Source: Candidatus Laterigemmans baculatus (lineage in GTDB: Bacteria > Planctomycetota > Planctomycetia > Pirellulales > Pirellulaceae). Taken from it: a stretch of DNA of 64,000 nt. The translations under genes were made by a program, and so were the position numbers. The stretch spans positions 235,999 to 299,998 of the forward strand of contig NZ_WRPR01000042.1 of NCBI RefSeq assembly GCF_010367455.1. The letters are read 5' to 3'. Shown one piece after another: positions 62,901 to 64,000 of this stretch. Positions within the stretch are counted from its first letter, which is position 1, and every line of letters starts with the position of its first letter. The notes beneath the pieces are model-generated. The model did no database searches and was not told where the DNA came from. It saw only the letters and a list, made by a program, of their open reading frames with translations.

Positions 62901-64000
62901 TGCTCGAACGGTGACGCTATGGCTGGTGTTGGCTTCGTAGTCGAGTCCCGCAGCGAGAGTTACGACTCCGGTATTGGCATCGATTGCAAACCGGCCCCCT
63001 GCGTCGTCGTCGAGCGAGTAGCTGACCGAGTCGGTGCCGTCGGCGTCGTCCGAGCTGGCCGTGATGCCGACAGCCGAACCGATCACTGCGTCTTCGTCGA
63101 TCTCGTTCGCCGCCGCGTTGGCATCGACCACCGGCGTAGCGTCGAACTCATCGACGTCGTTGACGTTGATCGTGAAGTTCTGGGTGGTCGACGAGCCGTC
63201 GGTGCTGGTCGCTCGAATGGTAACGCTATGGCTGGTGCTCGTTTCGTAGTCGAGTCCCGCGGCGAGCGTCACGACACCGGTGTTCGCATCGATCGCGAAC
63301 CGGCCCCCCGCGTCGTCGTCGAGCGAGTAGCTGACCGAGTCGGTACCGTCGGCGTCGTCCGATGAAGCCGTGATGCCGACAGCCGAACCGATCACCGCGT
63401 CTTCGTCGATCTCGTTCGCTGCCACGTTGGCGTCGACCACCGGCGTGGCGTCGAACTCATCGATGTCGTTGACGTTGATCGTGAAGTTCTGGGTCGTCGA
63501 CGAGCCGTCGGTGCTGGTCGCGCGAACGGTGACCGTGTGGCTGGTGCTCGTTTCGTAGTCGAGTCCCGCGGCGAGCGTCACGACACCGGTGTTCGCATCG
63601 ATCGCGAACCGGCCCCCCGCGTCGTCGTCGAGCGAGTAGCTGACCGAGTCGGTACCGTCGGCGTCGTCCGAGCTGGCCGTGATGCCGACTGCGGAGCCGA
63701 TCACCGCGTCTTCGTCGATCTCATTCGCTGCCGCGTTGGTGTCGACTACTGGCGTAGCGTCGAACTCGTCGACGTCGTTGACGTTGATCGTGAAGCTTTG
63801 GGTGGTCGAACTGCCGTCGGTGCTGGTTGCTCGAACGGTGACGCTATGGCTGGTGCTCGTTTCGTAGTCGAGTCCCGCAGCGAGGGTGACGACGCCGGTG
63901 TTCGCGTCGATCGCAAACCGGCCGCCTGCGTCGTCGTCGAGCGAGTAGCTGACCGAGTCGGTGCCGTCGGCGTCGTCCGATGAAGCCGTGATGCCGACCG
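59940..64000 (-). CDS. Giant cadherin-repeat surface protein, C-terminal part (5' end outside window)
   Basis: The frame is open from the window end, so the true start is beyond 64000; at least 1353 residues are visible. Seven nearly identical 103-residue cadherin-like repeats come first (the first incomplete), with calcium-type motifs DADGTDSVSYSLDDD, FAIDANTGVVTLAAGLDYE and NVNDVDEFDATPV. They are followed by divergent cadherin modules (VRDQNDNAPVV, LDYESRSQYELEIHV), a CSPG-like module, a module with ANDVDIDGDAL and VYTPAPGFFGVDVI, a Pro/Ser/Glu/Asp-rich linker, and a C-terminal region with one hydrophobic segment (AFVSIGYVMWTLRGGLFVTS) and a short tail. Likely a calcium-binding adhesin anchored by its C-terminus. 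The stop overlaps the GGDEF gene start. Confidence 0.92.
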   Translation of the reverse strand, partial: VGITASSDDADGTDSVSYSLDDDAGGRFAIDANTGVVTLAAGLDYETSTSHSVTVRATSTDGSSTTQSFTINVNDVDEFDATPVVDTNAAANEIDEDAVIGSAVGITASSDDADGTDSVSYSLDDDAGGRFAIDANTGVVTLAAGLDYETSTSHTVTVRATSTDGSSTTQNFTINVNDIDEFDATPVVDANVAANEIDEDAVIGSAVGITASSDDADGTDSVSYSLDDDAGGRFAIDANTGVVTLAAGLDYETSTSHSVTIRATSTDGSSTTQNFTINVNDVDEFDATPVVDANAAANEIDEDAVIGSAVGITASSDDADGTDSVSYSLDDDAGGRFAIDANTGVVTLAAGLDYEANTSHSVTVRATSTDGSSTTQNFTINVNDVDEFDATPVIDTNAAANEIDEDAVIGSAVGITASSDDADGTDSVSYSLDDDAGGRFAIDANTGVVTLAAGLDYETSTSHSVTVRATSTDGSSTTQNFTINVNDVDEFNATPVIDANAAANEIDEDAVIGSAVGITASSDDADGTDSVSYSLDDDAGGRFAIDANTGVVTLAAGLDYETSTSHSVTVRATSTDGSSTTQNFTINVNDIDEFDATPVVDANAAANEIDEDAVIGSTVGITASSDDADGTDSVSYSLDDDAGGRFAIDANTGVVTLAAGLDYETSTSHSVTVRATSTDGSSSTRSVLIQVRDQNDNAPVVTPGQILQIDEAAANGQAVGSVLGTDADTVGTLQNWTIASGDPDGIFAIDQATGLITIDNNANLDYESRSQYELEIHVSDGVQQSATAIVTVQIQNVNEAPVLHTNQLTIGEGGAVVLSAAELWASDVDTPSGTLQFQITSLSGGHFERIAAPGLPITEFSQSEVSSGSIRFVHHGGESAPSYKVTVSDGSLTVGDTPVVVDFLNHNDAPTVIVSTAPVVYIENAAAQPVWESVSIDDPDSSLLTSATIRLVGYAGGEDQLNFTGTEGISGSWDSATGVLTLTGAASAAEYQSVLESVVFLNTSETPSTAARSLVLSVSDSIEDSALSITSLEVVSVNDVPVAASDSYTTRSNESIVLDTSRVVANDVDIDGDALFPVITTGPRNGSITVDSQGRWVYTPAPGFFGVDVIEYQASDGQDSSEAVKIQIEVTAVGGSGNSGSSPTPVESGNPSPTNGTEKPSSSGDSAADRENESDAPAHPAAAPPRLQQNAATQWMAPTNGAEDASGDGGREERENGDASENPSATPASRDESERETRAAEPGSGYTRLDARVMQEVLRTEVQQSIAWGRWDAEHSGGSEASGMEEFAVGSVDATAAFVSIGYVMWTLRGGLFVTSMFGSLPAWRMIDPTSLLLAYRNRQADAGDAIENLVK
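61960..64000 (-). repeat. 309-base tandem coding repeats
   Basis: Seven copies, the last cut by the window end, of a 309-base unit (103 codons) with mostly synonymous differences; the recurring DNA landmark CCGATCACCGCGTCTTCGTC lies at about 309-base spacing. Protein differences are few (for example ANVAAN, YEANTS, DEFNATP, IGSTV). Confidence 0.92.

Noticed and set aside
61917..63365. Long open frame on the plus strand (about 480 codons) opposite the cadherin repeats
   Set aside because: It is the periodic shadow of the minus-strand repeats; it has no start context and low-complexity VDRE/GRDAD composition with no fold signature.
61960..64000. Regular repeats that might be read as a CRISPR array
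   Set aside because: Units are 309 bases with no short direct repeat/spacer alternation and are translated as cadherin modules.
1..64000. tRNA, rRNA or other structured RNA genes
   Set aside because: No cloverleaf with TTCGA-type T loops and no rRNA segments were recognised in the gaps; a covariance search would be needed to exclude small RNAs.

Overview
The window is GC-rich bacterial chromosome that looks like Planctomycetota, probably order Pirellulales. The markers are a DUF1559 pseudopilin-like protein, a ThuA/beta-propeller/HEAT protein ending in a PVC-type cytochrome c, a formylglycine-type sulfatase, Ser/Thr kinase with DWG in place of DFG, a neutral ceramidase-like protein, a giant cadherin-repeat surface protein, and dense intergenic palindromes. 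LptD and Lnt imply a Gram-negative type outer membrane with lipoproteins. The assignment is inference from gene content; no rRNA or tRNA gene was seen.

Layout: 1-8.2 kb holds a Cys-rich secreted protein, mutL, a threefold tandem repeat, a sulfatase-like protein without catalytic residues, GSII-type glutamine synthetase and a protein kinase. 8.3-13.1 kb is asnB, glgC and a POT transporter on the plus strand. 13.3-19.7 kb has a TPR-glycosyltransferase, a principal-type sigma factor, a zinc-ribbon-like membrane protein, a methyltransferase and a DinB-like protein. 20-30.7 kb (minus strand) has an FHA-GAF-nucleotide cyclase, an HI0933 flavoprotein, a large secretin-N-domain protein, a PhoB/PhoR-like pair, a SnoaL-like protein and a Gln/Glu-rich secreted protein. 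30.9-41.2 kb has lnt, two paralogous acidic secreted proteins, a DUF1559 protein, a Tat-exported sugar isomerase-like protein, DUF1328 and PGPGW membrane proteins, cardiolipin synthase, RarD and an alpha/beta hydrolase. 41.4-53.7 kb carries the ThuA-cytochrome protein, a ceramidase-esterase fusion and an envelope operon (GT39-like, lptD, dgkA). 53.8-64 kb has an RND exporter, an active-type sulfatase, a diguanylate cyclase and the C-terminal part of a cadherin-repeat giant protein cut by the window end.

Functional themes are envelope biogenesis (lnt, lptD, dgkA, cls, the RND protein, GTs), polysaccharide and lipid breakdown (sulfatases, ceramidase-esterase, sugar isomerase, PVC cytochrome), nitrogen and glycogen metabolism (glnA, asnB, glgC) and signalling (STPK, cyclase, PhoBR, GGDEF).

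The most unusual aspect is the repeat landscape. At least nine families of palindromic or tandem elements (called A to I here) occupy most gaps. Some are nested in one another, one has entered a coding region in frame, and several supply C-terminal codons or stop codons of neighbouring genes.
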